Of a stretch of 64,000 bases of DNA, positions 9,440 through 18,105 are shown in pieces; positions within the stretch are counted from its first letter, which is position 1, and every line of letters starts with the position of its first letter. The translations under genes and the position numbers were made by a program. The stretch is from Ktedonospora formicarum (lineage in GTDB: Bacteria > Chloroflexota > Ktedonobacteria > Ktedonobacterales > Ktedonobacteraceae). The notes beneath the pieces were generated by a model. The model worked only from the letters and a program-made list of their open reading frames with translations. It was not told the origin of the DNA and ran no database searches. Where the stretch lies: assembly GCF_016587355.1 (NCBI RefSeq), contig NZ_BNJF01000001.1:1364001-1428000 (forward strand). The letters run 5' to 3'.

Positions 9440-9606
9440 CAATCCCTTTCCAACCCCAACAGATTTCTTCGAGAACATCGTGATTATACGACATCTGTAT
9501 CCATATTTTCAAGCTTTTGCAAATTATTACAGACAAAAATACCAATACTGATACAGAGCATCTTCTATACCATATATCCATTCATGCATTTATGTAGATA
9601 TACCAT

Positions 9607-10203
9607 TCAAGGCATGCTCAACGACCACGTGACCTGACCACATACCTCACAGGTACCAGTAAGTTTATCGCCCTCAACGCGCGCTGAGAGCAAGCGCCGC
9701 GCGCAACGACAGACATAACCGCGCGCACTGGCGGGATTGCCAAACACCAGCGTATAGGGCGCAACATCTCTTGTTATCACCGAACCAGCACCAATCAACG
9801 CAAACTCGCCAATGGTTACCCCACAGACAATAATTGACCCGGCTCCAATCGAAGCCCCATTCCTGACCAATGTCGGCGTTATCTCCCAATCCTCGCTTCC
9901 CTTCAACGCGCCTTCAGGTGTGATCGCGCGCGGATACATGTCATTCGTAAAGCAGACATGTGGCCCTATAAAGACACCATCCTCAACAACAACACCTTCA
10001 AAAAGCGAAACATGATTCTGAATCTTAACCCGCGAACCAATACGTACCCCGGTCTCGACATAGACCCCTTTGCCCAAATTACAGTTCTCCCCTATTGAGG
10101 ACTGCGCACGCACATGCGCATATCTCCAGATGCGCGTCCCCGCGCCTACACTGACACCTGACTCCACTTCCGCCAGAGGATGGACATAAAATTGTTCACT
10201 CAT
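9607..10203 (-). CDS. hexapeptide-repeat N-acetyltransferase (WbpD/PglD-like)
   Basis: The 198-residue protein is built from left-handed beta-helix hexapeptide repeats (IGSRVKIQNHVSLFEGVVVEDGVFIGP and IGAGSIIVCGVTIGEFALIGAGSVITRD separated by a loop), ending with FGNPA, typical of sugar O/N-acyltransferases. A C-terminal four-Cys tail (VCRCARR ... CEVCG) looks like a small zinc ribbon, seen in some WbpD-type enzymes. It is the last gene of a minus-strand set with a sugar dehydrogenase and an aminotransferase. The trio fits oxidation, transamination and N-acetylation of a nucleotide sugar for surface polysaccharide. Sugar identity is inference. AGGAGAG precedes ATG 10203. Confidence 0.82.
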   Translation of the reverse strand: MSEQFYVHPLAEVESGVSVGAGTRIWRYAHVRAQSSIGENCNLGKGVYVETGVRIGSRVKIQNHVSLFEGVVVEDGVFIGPHVCFTNDMYPRAITPEGALKGSEDWEITPTLVRNGASIGAGSIIVCGVTIGEFALIGAGSVITRDVAPYTLVFGNPASARGYVCRCARRLLSARVEGDKLTGTCEVCGQVTWSLSMP

Positions 10204-10239
10204 ATGCTCTATCTCTCCTGATCACCATGAAATACATCA

Positions 10240-10278
10240 GGCCCTATCCTGTCCAGAACACACGGACAAGGTAGGGCC
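10240..10278 (-). terminator. hairpin between dehydrogenase and acetyltransferase genes
   Basis: GGCCCTATCCTGTCC pairs with GGACAAGGTAGGGCC over a 9-nt loop, with one bulge or mismatch. No T-run follows, so it may be an intra-operon stability or attenuation hairpin. Confidence 0.45.
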
Positions 10279-10296
10279 TCACAAGCCAAATGTTCG

Positions 10297-11304
10297 TTAT
10301 GCAGGAACCGCTGTCACTATTCCGGCACGCGCTGACATATCCAGAGCTTGCTGTGCTGAAGCCAGCACACGCACCACGGAGAGACCCACCTCCCCACTCG
10401 CGCGTGGCGGCTCACCAGTCCGAATAGCGTTCGCAAAGTCCTCGCACTCCAGGCGCAACGGCTCCATCCAATCAATATGCGGAATCGTAATGGCTCCGTG
10501 CCGGTATGAAACAACCGGGTCAACATTAACATCTGCGCCTTTGTTATAGATCTTCACCATCTCCGCTGGATTAGTATCATCATAGACAACCATCCTGGCG
10601 TCTCCAATGACCGTCACGCGCCGAATCTTGCAAGGGTGAAGCCAGCTCACATGAATGTGCGCAGTCATACCATCGCTGAAACCAAGGTCTAGATGCGCCA
10701 CATCATGAATATGTGGCAACAGGTGCGCATTCGCCTGGACCCGAACCTGGGTAGGCGTCTGCCCAAAGAGGTAAAGGAGGATTGAGACATCATGTGGGGC
10801 CAAATCCCAGATAACATTGATATCACGTCGAAATAGTCCCAGATTGACACGTTCCGCCTCCACACAATAGATCTTCCCCAGCTCTCCACTCTGCACAAGT
10901 TTCCTCATCTCGTTGACAGCAGGACTATACTCAAAGGTATGCCCAACCATCAGAACGCGCCCAACTTGACGTGCCAGAGAAACCAGTTCCTCAGCCTCCT
11001 CAACATTCGCTGTAAGTGGCTTCTCTACCAGAACATGCTTACCTCGCAACAACGCCTGCTTCGCGAGCTGATAGTGAGTACGTACAGGCGTCGCGATAAC
11101 TACACCATCCACATCCGACGCCAGTAATTCATTAATCTCTGTTGTGGTCCGCATCCCTGGCTGCTGAGATGCCACCATCGCCACACGGTGCTTGTCGAGA
11201 TCAGCGACCATTGACACTGAGGCATGCGACACGCTCTCCAAATTGCGCGCGATCTTTGGTCCCCAGTACCCCCAACCGATGATACCAAAACGTAAATCCG
11301 CCAT
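10297..11304 (-). CDS. Gfo/Idh/MocA family sugar dehydrogenase
   Basis: The 335-residue protein has an N-terminal Rossmann domain (FGIIGWGYWGPKIARNL, residues 5-21) and the family's EKP motif (VLVEKPLTAN, near 92). The following catalytic half contains HTFEYSPAVNEM and DLAPHDVSILLYLFG. WbpB-type enzymes of this family oxidise the C3 hydroxyl of UDP-GlcNAc-uronate, matching the adjacent aminotransferase and acetyltransferase. The usual UDP-GlcNAc 6-dehydrogenase (WbpA) is not in the window. AAAAGGA precedes ATG 11304. Confidence 0.85.
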   Translation of the reverse strand: MADLRFGIIGWGYWGPKIARNLESVSHASVSMVADLDKHRVAMVASQQPGMRTTTEINELLASDVDGVVIATPVRTHYQLAKQALLRGKHVLVEKPLTANVEEAEELVSLARQVGRVLMVGHTFEYSPAVNEMRKLVQSGELGKIYCVEAERVNLGLFRRDINVIWDLAPHDVSILLYLFGQTPTQVRVQANAHLLPHIHDVAHLDLGFSDGMTAHIHVSWLHPCKIRRVTVIGDARMVVYDDTNPAEMVKIYNKGADVNVDPVVSYRHGAITIPHIDWMEPLRLECEDFANAIRTGEPPRASGEVGLSVVRVLASAQQALDMSARAGIVTAVPA

Positions 11305-11373
11305 AGCTTGCTTATTCCTTTTAAATTCCCAATTGCTCCTACAATACGCAAAATTACTCAGTATAATGAGCCA

Positions 11374-12501
11374 TCATGCTTGATGCGCGCCTGCCAACAG
11401 GGCTTTCTGTACCGTCATCACTACCAGTTCGAGTTGTTCGGCAGTCAACTCCGGATACATGGGAAGCGAAACGATACGTTCCGATGCGGCTTCAGTGACA
11501 GGCAACATTCCACGTGTGTAGCCATACTTAGCGCACGCGGGTTGGAGATGCAGCGGCACAGGATAATGCACATTCGTCCCAATGCCCTCATGCTCCAGGC
11601 TCATACGAAACTCATCACGCCCCTCAACTTGAACGACATAATAGCAGTACACATGGGTTGCCCACGGTCTGAATTGAGGCACCTGCGCCACAATATCACC
11701 AAGGCGCTCAGTGTAGAAACGTGCATGCTGCTGGCGAGCCTGATTCCACTGCTCCAGGTAGGGCATCTTCAACAGCAAGACTGCCGCCTGCAGCTCGTCC
11801 AGGCGATAATTACCGCCAATCACCTCATGTTGATAACGCACGCGAGAACCATGATCGCGCACCATACGCAGGCGCTCCGCAAGCTCTTCATTGTTAGTTG
11901 TGCAGATCCCCGCCTCTCCAAAAGCTCCCAGATTCTTACTATAATAGAGGCTAAAGCAGCCCACATCGCCAAAGCTCCCAACCCTACGCCCGTTATAGGT
12001 AGCGCCATGCGCCTGCGAAGCATCCTCAATGACACGCAAATCATGTGCGCGCGCGAACTCCATAATAGGTCCCATCTCAGCGGCATGCCCATACAAGTGC
12101 ACTGGCAGTATGGCCTTTGTGTGCTCCGAGAGAACCCCTTCCAATTGTCGCCAATCCATGAGGTAGGTGATTGGATCAACATCTACGAAAACCGGGCGCG
12201 CCCCTACCATTGCGATAGCCTCAACCGTCGCGATAAAGGTATTAGAAACGGTTATTACCTCGTCACCGGGACCAATGTCACAGGCGCGCAAGGCTAGAAC
12301 CAGCGCATCGGTTCCCGAGGACACCCCCACACCATAGAGACACTCACAATAGCTCGCAAACTGCTGTTCAAAAGCTCGTGTTCTGGGTCCTAGAAACAGT
12401 TGCATCTCATCAAGGACTTCGCCGAACGCCTCCATGATCTCAGGCTTAAGGCTCCGATACTGAGCTTGTAAATCAACCAGGGGAACTCTTAATGCTGCCA
12501 C
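11374..12501 (-). CDS. DegT/DnrJ/EryC1/StrS sugar aminotransferase
   Basis: The 375-residue PLP enzyme opens with VPLVDLQAQYRSLKPEI and contains GVSSGTDALVLALRA (phosphate pocket) and ASQAHGATYNG. The Schiff-base Lys is in SLYYSKNLGAFGEAG (about residue 189), followed by GGNYRLDELQAAVL. Such WbpE-like enzymes aminate a 3-keto nucleotide sugar with glutamate. The GTG start at 12501 follows GAGGAC closely. It heads the minus-strand sugar cluster and is divergent from the phosphoglycosyltransferase gene, suggesting one shared surface-glycan function. Confidence 0.88.
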   Translation of the reverse strand: MAALRVPLVDLQAQYRSLKPEIMEAFGEVLDEMQLFLGPRTRAFEQQFASYCECLYGVGVSSGTDALVLALRACDIGPGDEVITVSNTFIATVEAIAMVGARPVFVDVDPITYLMDWRQLEGVLSEHTKAILPVHLYGHAAEMGPIMEFARAHDLRVIEDASQAHGATYNGRRVGSFGDVGCFSLYYSKNLGAFGEAGICTTNNEELAERLRMVRDHGSRVRYQHEVIGGNYRLDELQAAVLLLKMPYLEQWNQARQQHARFYTERLGDIVAQVPQFRPWATHVYCYYVVQVEGRDEFRMSLEHEGIGTNVHYPVPLHLQPACAKYGYTRGMLPVTEAASERIVSLPMYPELTAEQLELVVMTVQKALLAGAHQA

Positions 12502-12973
12502 GTCCTCTTCGCTCCTTATCTTTCTCTAAATCCCTATTTGAAAGTCAGTGCTCGCCGCAAAAACGACGTTCGTTTCGTAGAAAATCCTAAGGCGGACTCC
12601 TCATCTCGCCACTGGTGCTACGGCCTCGCTAGTCTGGATAGTACCATCCAGCAGTGAACACTCGATACTTGTTGAGGTTTAGGTTAGGTGCAACTTCTCG
12701 GCGCGAGTGGAGAACCTGTAGTTGAGTCTAAAACGAGAAAAGCTAACGAGTTTTCAGTGAGACAGTGAAGAGCCAATCACTATGCAACATATTGACACAT
12801 AGCACTATTACTATTTTTCCACCACATACACACTCTGATACCGTTTTTGCATATGCATACGTACCAGTTCTCTACCGTCATGGCTTACCATTACTCACAC
12901 GGTGCCAAATAGTAGAGGTTGCGGTGGCTTAAGAACGAGCAACTTCTTATTACACCTTCGGGGAGGAATAGCT
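12502..12973. other. 472-bp divergent intergenic region
   Basis: This region separates the sugar-aminotransferase cluster (minus) from the phosphoglycosyltransferase (plus) and should hold both promoters. A TTGACA at 12792 lacks a well-spaced -10. A GGATAGTACCATCC inverted repeat lies near 12636-12649. I see no credible gene. Confidence 0.4.
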
Positions 12974-13651
12974 ATGGCTGTTCAAGCACAAGCAGCACAG
13001 ATTCAGCTCACCATCGACGCAAGCTATCTGCGCATCAAACGGTTGCTGGATATCGCCTTCACACTCTTGATCGCACCTGGTGTTCTGTTCGTGTGCCTAC
13101 TTGTTGCTATCTGCATCAAACTCGACTCACCAGGCCCAATTTTCTTCCGCCAGAAACGCATTGGACAAAACGGGGTCGCCTTCGACATGCTCAAGTTTCG
13201 CTCGATGTATGTCAATAGCAATCAGCAACTACACGCGGAGAAGATCAAGCAATACATGCAGGGGCAAAAGCTCAGTGAAGAGGGAGGGGAGGGGATGGCT
13301 TACAAAATTCATAATGACCCACGAATTACACGTGTGGGGCGCTTTATTCGTAAAACGAGTTTAGATGAATTACCCCAATTTTGGAATGTCTTGCGCGGTG
13401 ATATGACACTAGTAGGTCCACGTCCGCCCGTTCCATACGAAGTTGAGATCTATGGCGAACGCGAGTGGTTACGTCTTACTGGCAAACCTGGTCTCACTGG
13501 AACCTGGCAGGTCTATGGGCGCTCGCGCGTGACTTTTCAAGAGATGATAGAGATGGATATCAGTTATCTTCGAGCTCAATCACTCTGGCAAGATCTCAAG
13601 CTCATTTTCCTGACCATTCCAGTCATGATCCTGGCACGTGGAGGTGGTTGA
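12974..13651 (+). CDS. phosphoglycosyltransferase (bacterial sugar transferase domain)
   Basis: 225 residues from ATG 12974, which is preceded by GGGAGGAATAGCT. The longer frame from 12902 has no such site. It is essentially the bare catalytic domain: one re-entrant N-terminal hydrophobic helix ([25 protein letters not shown]), then the [16 protein letters not shown] motif, [26 protein letters not shown] (catalytic Asp-Glu pair) and LVGPRPP. These enzymes move a phospho-sugar from a UDP-sugar to undecaprenyl phosphate, starting glycan assembly at the membrane. The short PglC-like form lacks the multi-helix N-terminal domain of WbaP/ExoY homologues. It lies divergent to the nucleotide-sugar cluster. 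Confidence 0.88.
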   Translation: MAVQAQAAQIQLTIDASYLRIKRLLDIAFTLLIAPGVLFVCLLVAICIKLDSPGPIFFRQKRIGQNGVAFDMLKFRSMYVNSNQQLHAEKIKQYMQGQKLSEEGGEGMAYKIHNDPRITRVGRFIRKTSLDELPQFWNVLRGDMTLVGPRPPVPYEVEIYGEREWLRLTGKPGLTGTWQVYGRSRVTFQEMIEMDISYLRAQSLWQDLKLIFLTIPVMILARGGG

Positions 13652-13658
13652 GCAACTA

Positions 13659-13782
13659 TGAAACCCAACAGTTTCCCCATGAGCCACAGCGATGCTCAAA
13701 AGGCTCGAACCCATCATATGTAGGCATAGCACTTAAGCCTGTACAAAACTCACAGCTCGATCAATCTGCCATCCGTCGTTAA
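13659..13782 (+). CDS. possible small ORF, frame-interrupted
   Basis: ATG 13659 lies 7 nt after the sugar transferase stop and opens a frame (MKPNSFPMSHSDAQKART...) that stops after 21 codons. One extra C in the CCC run at 13710-13712 would extend it to the stop at 13780-13782, just before the terminator, giving about 41 residues. No family is recognised and the call is speculative. Confidence 0.18.
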
Positions 13783-13783
13783 G

Positions 13784-13832
13784 AAGAGAGAGAAGAGCCG
13801 CAGGATGATGATATGCGGCTCTTCTCTCTCTT
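13784..13832. terminator. strong bidirectional terminator
   Basis: A 19-bp perfect stem (AAGAGAGAGAAGAGCCGCA and complement) with an 11-nt loop lies between the plus-strand sugar transferase and a minus-strand gene. Confidence 0.75.
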
Positions 13833-13847
13833 CGCTCATGGGCAATG

Positions 13848-14240
13848 CTATTTCTTGTCAAGAGTCACAAAGAACAGCGTCAGTAACGCTCGTGCATGTA
13901 ACTGCTGGTAGACAGAAATCGGCCAGCGCCCCTTCGACCCAGAGACCATCGCCCGTTCCATATGCTCCAACGCTCGGCTTAACTGCCGTTCATTGACACG
14001 CACAAAGAAAATAGTATGCCCAGTCAACCGCTTGAGCGTAGGCGCGAGCAACACTTGTTCCACATCATGGATAGCGACTGTTAACTTTCCATTTTCGCCT
14101 CCGATGACAGCACACCGCTGCCTGAGCATAAAAGGAAGGGGAAGCAGAGAACGATACTCTTCAGGAATACGCCTCAAGACGCGCAAATAAGGTAGCGGTG
14201 GACGTTCATTCTTCCCCAATCGGCTTCGCCTTCTCGCCAT
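13848..14240 (-). CDS. MshEN-like (type II secretion ATPase N-domain-like) protein
   Basis: About 130 residues from ATG 14240 (AGGGC 8 nt upstream). A longer frame opens at TTG 14318 without a clear ribosome site. The middle portion (RSLLPLPFMLRQRCAVIGGENGKLTVAIHDVEQVLLAPTLKRLTGHTIFFVRVNERQLSRAL, read in pieces around residues 35-95) follows the pattern of the GspE/MshE N-terminal domain, which in some proteins binds c-di-GMP. There is no ATPase part. The C-terminal about 35 residues are unassigned. Domain assignment is by eye. Confidence 0.5.
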   Translation of the reverse strand: MARRRSRLGKNERPPLPYLRVLRRIPEEYRSLLPLPFMLRQRCAVIGGENGKLTVAIHDVEQVLLAPTLKRLTGHTIFFVRVNERQLSRALEHMERAMVSGSKGRWPISVYQQLHARALLTLFFVTLDKK

Positions 14241-14517
14241 AGACTGGCCCTGATCCATCTGTAAATAAAGCATTCTCACTACTCTAGCATCTGCATATCT
14301 CTTCAGAGCTCTTCTCAACGCGCAAATGCATCACAGGAGTCGAGAGACCTGAAGCATTCTATGTCTGTGTATACTATCGTGAAAGGGTTGGTGCTTGCTT
14401 ACAGCTTAGCGGATCAACGTAGAGATAGAATGCCAGAATGTACTTCAAAACGGTTATATCTTCCCCTATCTAGTTGAGACTTGTAAACATGTATCACCTT
14501 CTCAGAGCATAAACAAA

Positions 14518-14538
14518 GGGAGCAGCATTGCTGCTCCC
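14518..14538 (-). terminator. terminator of the OmpR-type regulator gene
   Basis: GGGAGCAGCA / TGCTGCTCCC hairpin followed on the minus strand by TTTGTTT, 30 nt past the stop codon. Confidence 0.7.
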
Positions 14539-14567
14539 GGATGAGACGTTGTAGCCCGAACCTTACA

Positions 14568-15308
14568 CTAAACAGATAGAACACGTAAGGGACGCTCTTC
14601 CTGAACCTTCTCTAGTGGCTCTTCGTTGCGACGAATTAAGGTATACCCAACACCAGGAACGGTAAGAATATAATGGGGATTGCTGGGTTGAGGTTCTATC
14701 TTCTGACGCAAATGGCGAATATGCGCCTTAATCAAACAGGCATCGCCGTCACCATCATATCCCCAGACATGGGTTACAATCTGATTAGCGGTGCAGACAT
14801 CATTAGCATTAATCGCTAAGAGATGCAGTAGTTTACTCTCAGTAGGGGTCAAGCGCACGGGATTGCCATGAACCTTCACCTCATTATGGAGCGAATCTAC
14901 ACAGATAGGACCAACCGTCACTATAGACGACGGGCGACGCTCCAACGTTGAGCGAGCGCGACGACTCACCGCTCGAATACGCGCCAGCAGTTGAGAAGGG
15001 AAGAAAGGTTTTCTTAGATAATCGTCGGCCCCTGACTCCAGACAGCGTACCTCATCTTGCACATCTTTCCCATCCGTCACCACCAGAATTAAGGCATCAT
15101 GCTTGATGCTCAGATCTCGACACATACTTAACACATCCCCACCCTTCAACATAGGATCAATAATCACCAGGTCCGGGCGCTGCTCTAACCATTCGCTCCT
15201 GGCTCGCTCGCTATTATAGGCACGATATACTTCATAGCCCAGCGTCTTCAGCCAGCTTGTGAGCATCTCCACTAAATCACGGTCACTATCAATGACCAGT
15301 AATTTCAT
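14568..15308 (-). CDS. OmpR/PhoB-family response regulator (no adjacent kinase)
   Basis: 246 residues. The N-terminal receiver domain (1-120) has the acidic pair (LVIDSDRD), the phospho-acceptor Asp in LVIIDPMLKGGD, the conserved Thr in LVVTDG and the Lys in DDYLRKPF. The C-terminal winged helix (about 135-230) contains LTPTESKLLHLLAINAND and KAHIRHLRQKIEP...TVPGVGYTLI, typical of OmpR/PhoB DNA binding. No histidine kinase is next to it. It is preceded by a 630-bp AT-rich region and has its own terminator. Confidence 0.9.
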   Translation of the reverse strand: MKLLVIDSDRDLVEMLTSWLKTLGYEVYRAYNSERARSEWLEQRPDLVIIDPMLKGGDVLSMCRDLSIKHDALILVVTDGKDVQDEVRCLESGADDYLRKPFFPSQLLARIRAVSRRARSTLERRPSSIVTVGPICVDSLHNEVKVHGNPVRLTPTESKLLHLLAINANDVCTANQIVTHVWGYDGDGDACLIKAHIRHLRQKIEPQPSNPHYILTVPGVGYTLIRRNEEPLEKVQEERPLRVLSV

Positions 15309-15938
15309 GCGACTCCTCCCCTAATAAACACAGAGTACAGCACATAGCACAGAATATACATTTATGCAAATAAGCCATCCTGCGGCTTACGAGATTGTAA
15401 AGGTAAATCACTTCAAGAATTAACCCAATTTTCTGGCTTTCATTTCTATCTACGCCAGAGATGCAGCATCACCTCCAGAATCGAGAAATACCTTGTACTC
15501 ATCTTCACAACACTTATATTCCTGATTTTCAATTTTGGTTGGATAAAAAATTAAGGCACGCGGCAGTATCAGAGCCTCTCTATCAATTGATAAATAGGCC
15601 AATGTAGTAGTTCCCCCCTGAACAACTCATTGGTGAAAATATGTAACGCTTATTTAAGAGCGGCTAGATTCTGGTCCCTATCACAATACCAGGATCGCCC
15701 CACTCTCAAACGCGCAATATCATTAATTTTCAGCCTTTTTCACTATACACCATATTTGACGTATCTGCTTACCAGTCCAGGATTATACCATGAGAACCTT
15801 AAAATAGCATAATTTATTCTATGCATTCAGTCGCTCTTGATTTATGCTGATGATAAAGCAGAGTACTTCTATCTCATAGACGCGTTCTTTTATCTTTTTT
15901 GGCGTATAGAAAAGCTCAGTTTATACCAGAAAAAAATA
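15309..15938. other. AT-rich intergenic region upstream of the response regulator
   Basis: Over 600 bp without a credible gene. It is AT-rich with several TATA-like stretches and an ATCAATTGAT palindrome near 15585-15600. It probably holds the promoter and control region of the regulator gene at 14568-15308. Confidence 0.4.
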
Positions 15939-15984
15939 GGCAATAACGCTCCTTCTGAAAATACCAGAAAGGAGCGTTATTGCC
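15939..15984 (-). terminator. terminator of the aroKB-to-DUF212 run
   Basis: A near-perfect stem of about 19 bp (GGCAATAACGCTCC... / ...GGAGCGTTATTGCC) is followed on the minus strand by TATTTTTTTC. It lies about 100 bp after the DUF212 gene. Confidence 0.8.
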
Positions 15985-16082
15985 TGAATTGAGGAAAAGA
16001 AAATAATCTCTTTGAGCTGAAAGGCTCACATAACGATAATTACCGCTTTTCGCGCACTCGCGAGGAGCGATCCTATCATATC

Positions 16083-16529
16083 CTAATAGCTAGTAACCAC
16101 CAGACCGACACAAATTCCTAAAACGCCACCAACAAAGACCTGGGTCGGCGTGTGCCCGATCAATTCGCGCAAACGTTTTTCTGCGAATGGTCGGCCCTGA
16201 AAAGCTTCGTCAATCATTTGATTGAGAATACGCGCTTGAATACTTACCGCGCGTCGCACGCCAGCGGCGTCATACATGACAATTCCCGCGAGAACAGCAG
16301 CAACCGCGAACGTAGGAGAACCAAGCCCCATTATACGCGCCGTGGTCGTCGCTAGACTGGTAACCAAGGCAGAGTGTGAGCTAGGCATACCACCAGACGA
16401 CACCAGACGACTGAGCACCAGTCGGCGCTCCTTGATAATCTCACCAACAGTCTTACTCACCTGTGCGATCAGCCAGGCGAGAACTGAAGCTAGCAACACA
16501 CGGTTATCCAAAAGCGAATCATTTACCAT
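16083..16529 (-). CDS. divergent PAP2-family membrane protein (DUF212)
   Basis: This 148-residue integral membrane protein shows the DUF212 signatures: an N-terminal AWLIAQVSKTV helix, GGMPSSHSA (residues about 47-55), MYDAAGVRRAV (about 85-95) and LIGHTPTQVFVGGVLG near the end. The family is distantly related to PAP2 phosphatases but its reaction is not established. It lies 24 bp past xseB on the same strand and is the last gene of the run. Confidence 0.85.
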   Translation of the reverse strand: MVNDSLLDNRVLLASVLAWLIAQVSKTVGEIIKERRLVLSRLVSSGGMPSSHSALVTSLATTTARIMGLGSPTFAVAAVLAGIVMYDAAGVRRAVSIQARILNQMIDEAFQGRPFAEKRLRELIGHTPTQVFVGGVLGICVGLVVTSY

Positions 16530-16552
16530 AGATAGCTAGAGCGTCTCCCCTC

Positions 16553-16777
16553 TTAGAGGTCAAACGAGCGCAGAGATAACGAGCCCTCGCTATCACCCTG
16601 CAATTGTTGAATCGTCAACTCGGCTTTCTGTAACAGGTCGTTACAATGCTGTACCAGCGCCACACCCTTCTGATACGAATGAAGGGCCTCCTCAAGCGAT
16701 AGCTGCCCATCCTTGAGAGCTTCCACCGTCTCCTCTAGTCTGGCAAAGGCGTCTTCAAACGATAATGCCTCTTCCAT
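16553..16777 (-). CDS. xseB: exodeoxyribonuclease VII small subunit
   Basis: About 74 residues from ATG 16777, which has AAGGAAG about 10 nt upstream. A 12-residue longer start at 16813 has no ribosome site. The sequence has the family core LSFEDAFARLEETVEALKDG then LSLEEALHSYQKGVALVQHC and LLQKAELTIQQL, a two-helix hairpin that coats XseA. The XseA-XseB complex degrades single-stranded DNA from both ends. It directly follows xseA. Confidence 0.9.
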   Translation of the reverse strand: MEEALSFEDAFARLEETVEALKDGQLSLEEALHSYQKGVALVQHCNDLLQKAELTIQQLQGDSEGSLSLRSFDL

Positions 16778-16863
16778 TGAAGGTGAACTTCCTTCCCCTG
16801 TAAGCGTTGGCATTGCCGAAACAAGCCAACAATGTGAGCACTAATCAATCACTATCTGGCATC

Positions 16864-18090
16864 TCATAATTCCCGCCCAATTTCACTCACACGTGCTACT
16901 ATGTCCCCATCCGCGACCTGAATATGCAGGTCGTCACCAACCTCCACCTGCTGCACACTTGTTACCAGCCGTTGATCCCCATCACGATGCACGACGGCAT
17001 AACCACGTGCGATGGTGAGCAATGGGCTGAGCGATTGAAGTTGTAGGGCGATACCACGCAAGCGCTCACCACGCAGGCTCAAAAGATGTCGTGTATGGGT
17101 CTGCATACGCTCAGTCAAATCATCAAGCTGTTGACGATAGCTGTCTATGCGTCCCATTGGGCTAAAGCGCTCCAATTCACGTTGGATGTCGGCAAGTTGC
17201 TCGCCAAACGCTTCTATACGCTCCTCCAATAACGAGGTTAGCTCTTGCTGCCGATCCAGCAATTCCAGGCGCAAATCCTCAATATTGGGAACAACGGCAG
17301 TCGCGGCTGCCGTTGGCGTGGAGGCGCGTTGATCTGCGACAAAGTCAGCCAATGTAAAATCCGTCTCATGACCAACACCGCTAATCACAGGCACACTTGA
17401 ACGCGCGATGGCGCGTACAACTACCTCTTCATTGAAGGCCCATAGCTCTTCAATCGAACCACCACCACGCCCAACAATGATTACCTCGGCTTCGCCATGC
17501 TCATTAAGTACGTCGAGGGCCGCAGCAATGGAGTCCGGTGCCCCTTCTCCCTGCACCAGGGCTGGCGAGAGGATCACACGTGCTAGTGGATAGCGCTGGC
17601 GCAGAACACGCGCCATATCGCGCAAAGCAGCGGCCTGGGGTGAGGTCACAATACCAATTACTTCCGGCCGCTCAGGCAGCGCTCGCTTTCGCTCAGGATC
17701 AAAAAGCCCCTCGGCTTCCAGGCGCGTTTTTAATTGCTCCAGGCGCGCAAAGAGCAGTCCCATACCAAGCGGCTCTACACTCTCTACATAGAGTTGGAGC
17801 TTGCCATCACGTTCATAAAATGAAATACGCCCATACACCGCAATCCCCATACCATCACGTAGGGGAGGCGCGGCTGTTCGCTGGCGCGCCTGCTTAAAGA
17901 AGACACAATTCATCTGTGCGCCACTGTCTTTAAGTGTAAAATAACAGTGGCCGGAGGGGTAGGTCTTACAGTTGGAGACTTCGCCATACACTCGCACATC
18001 CTGTAACATGTCGTTGGTCTCCAACCACTCTTTCAGATATACAGAGAGGGCAGAAACGCTTAACGCGTCACTAAAGCCAGGTAGCTGCAT
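16864..18090 (-). CDS. xseA: exodeoxyribonuclease VII large subunit
   Basis: 408 residues. The N-terminal OB fold (about 10-105) contains VYGEVSNCKTYPSGHCYFTLKD and MNCVFFKQAR. The catalytic domain follows with GIVTSPQAAALRDM, VIIVGRGGGSIEELWAFNEE and PVISGVGHETDFTLADFVADQRASTPTAAA (given here as one continuous conserved region, about 230-265). Then a long coiled coil leads to the C-terminal barrel (RGYAVVHRDGD). It forms ExoVII with XseB. GGAGGG lies 9 nt before ATG 18090. It follows the BCCP-like gene after 15 bp. Confidence 0.93.
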   Translation of the reverse strand: MQLPGFSDALSVSALSVYLKEWLETNDMLQDVRVYGEVSNCKTYPSGHCYFTLKDSGAQMNCVFFKQARQRTAAPPLRDGMGIAVYGRISFYERDGKLQLYVESVEPLGMGLLFARLEQLKTRLEAEGLFDPERKRALPERPEVIGIVTSPQAAALRDMARVLRQRYPLARVILSPALVQGEGAPDSIAAALDVLNEHGEAEVIIVGRGGGSIEELWAFNEEVVVRAIARSSVPVISGVGHETDFTLADFVADQRASTPTAAATAVVPNIEDLRLELLDRQQELTSLLEERIEAFGEQLADIQRELERFSPMGRIDSYRQQLDDLTERMQTHTRHLLSLRGERLRGIALQLQSLSPLLTIARGYAVVHRDGDQRLVTSVQQVEVGDDLHIQVADGDIVARVSEIGREL

Positions 18091-18105
18091 GGCTGTTATG
18101 CCCTC

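Noticed and set aside
11308..12297. Long plus-strand open frame of 329 codons
   Set aside because: It runs antisense to the DegT-family aminotransferase gene, which has all family motifs. Composition is that of a complementary strand.
12502..12973. Riboswitch or ncRNA in the divergent sugar-gene region
   Set aside because: Some short inverted repeats exist, but no promoter-terminator pair and no recognised conserved core.
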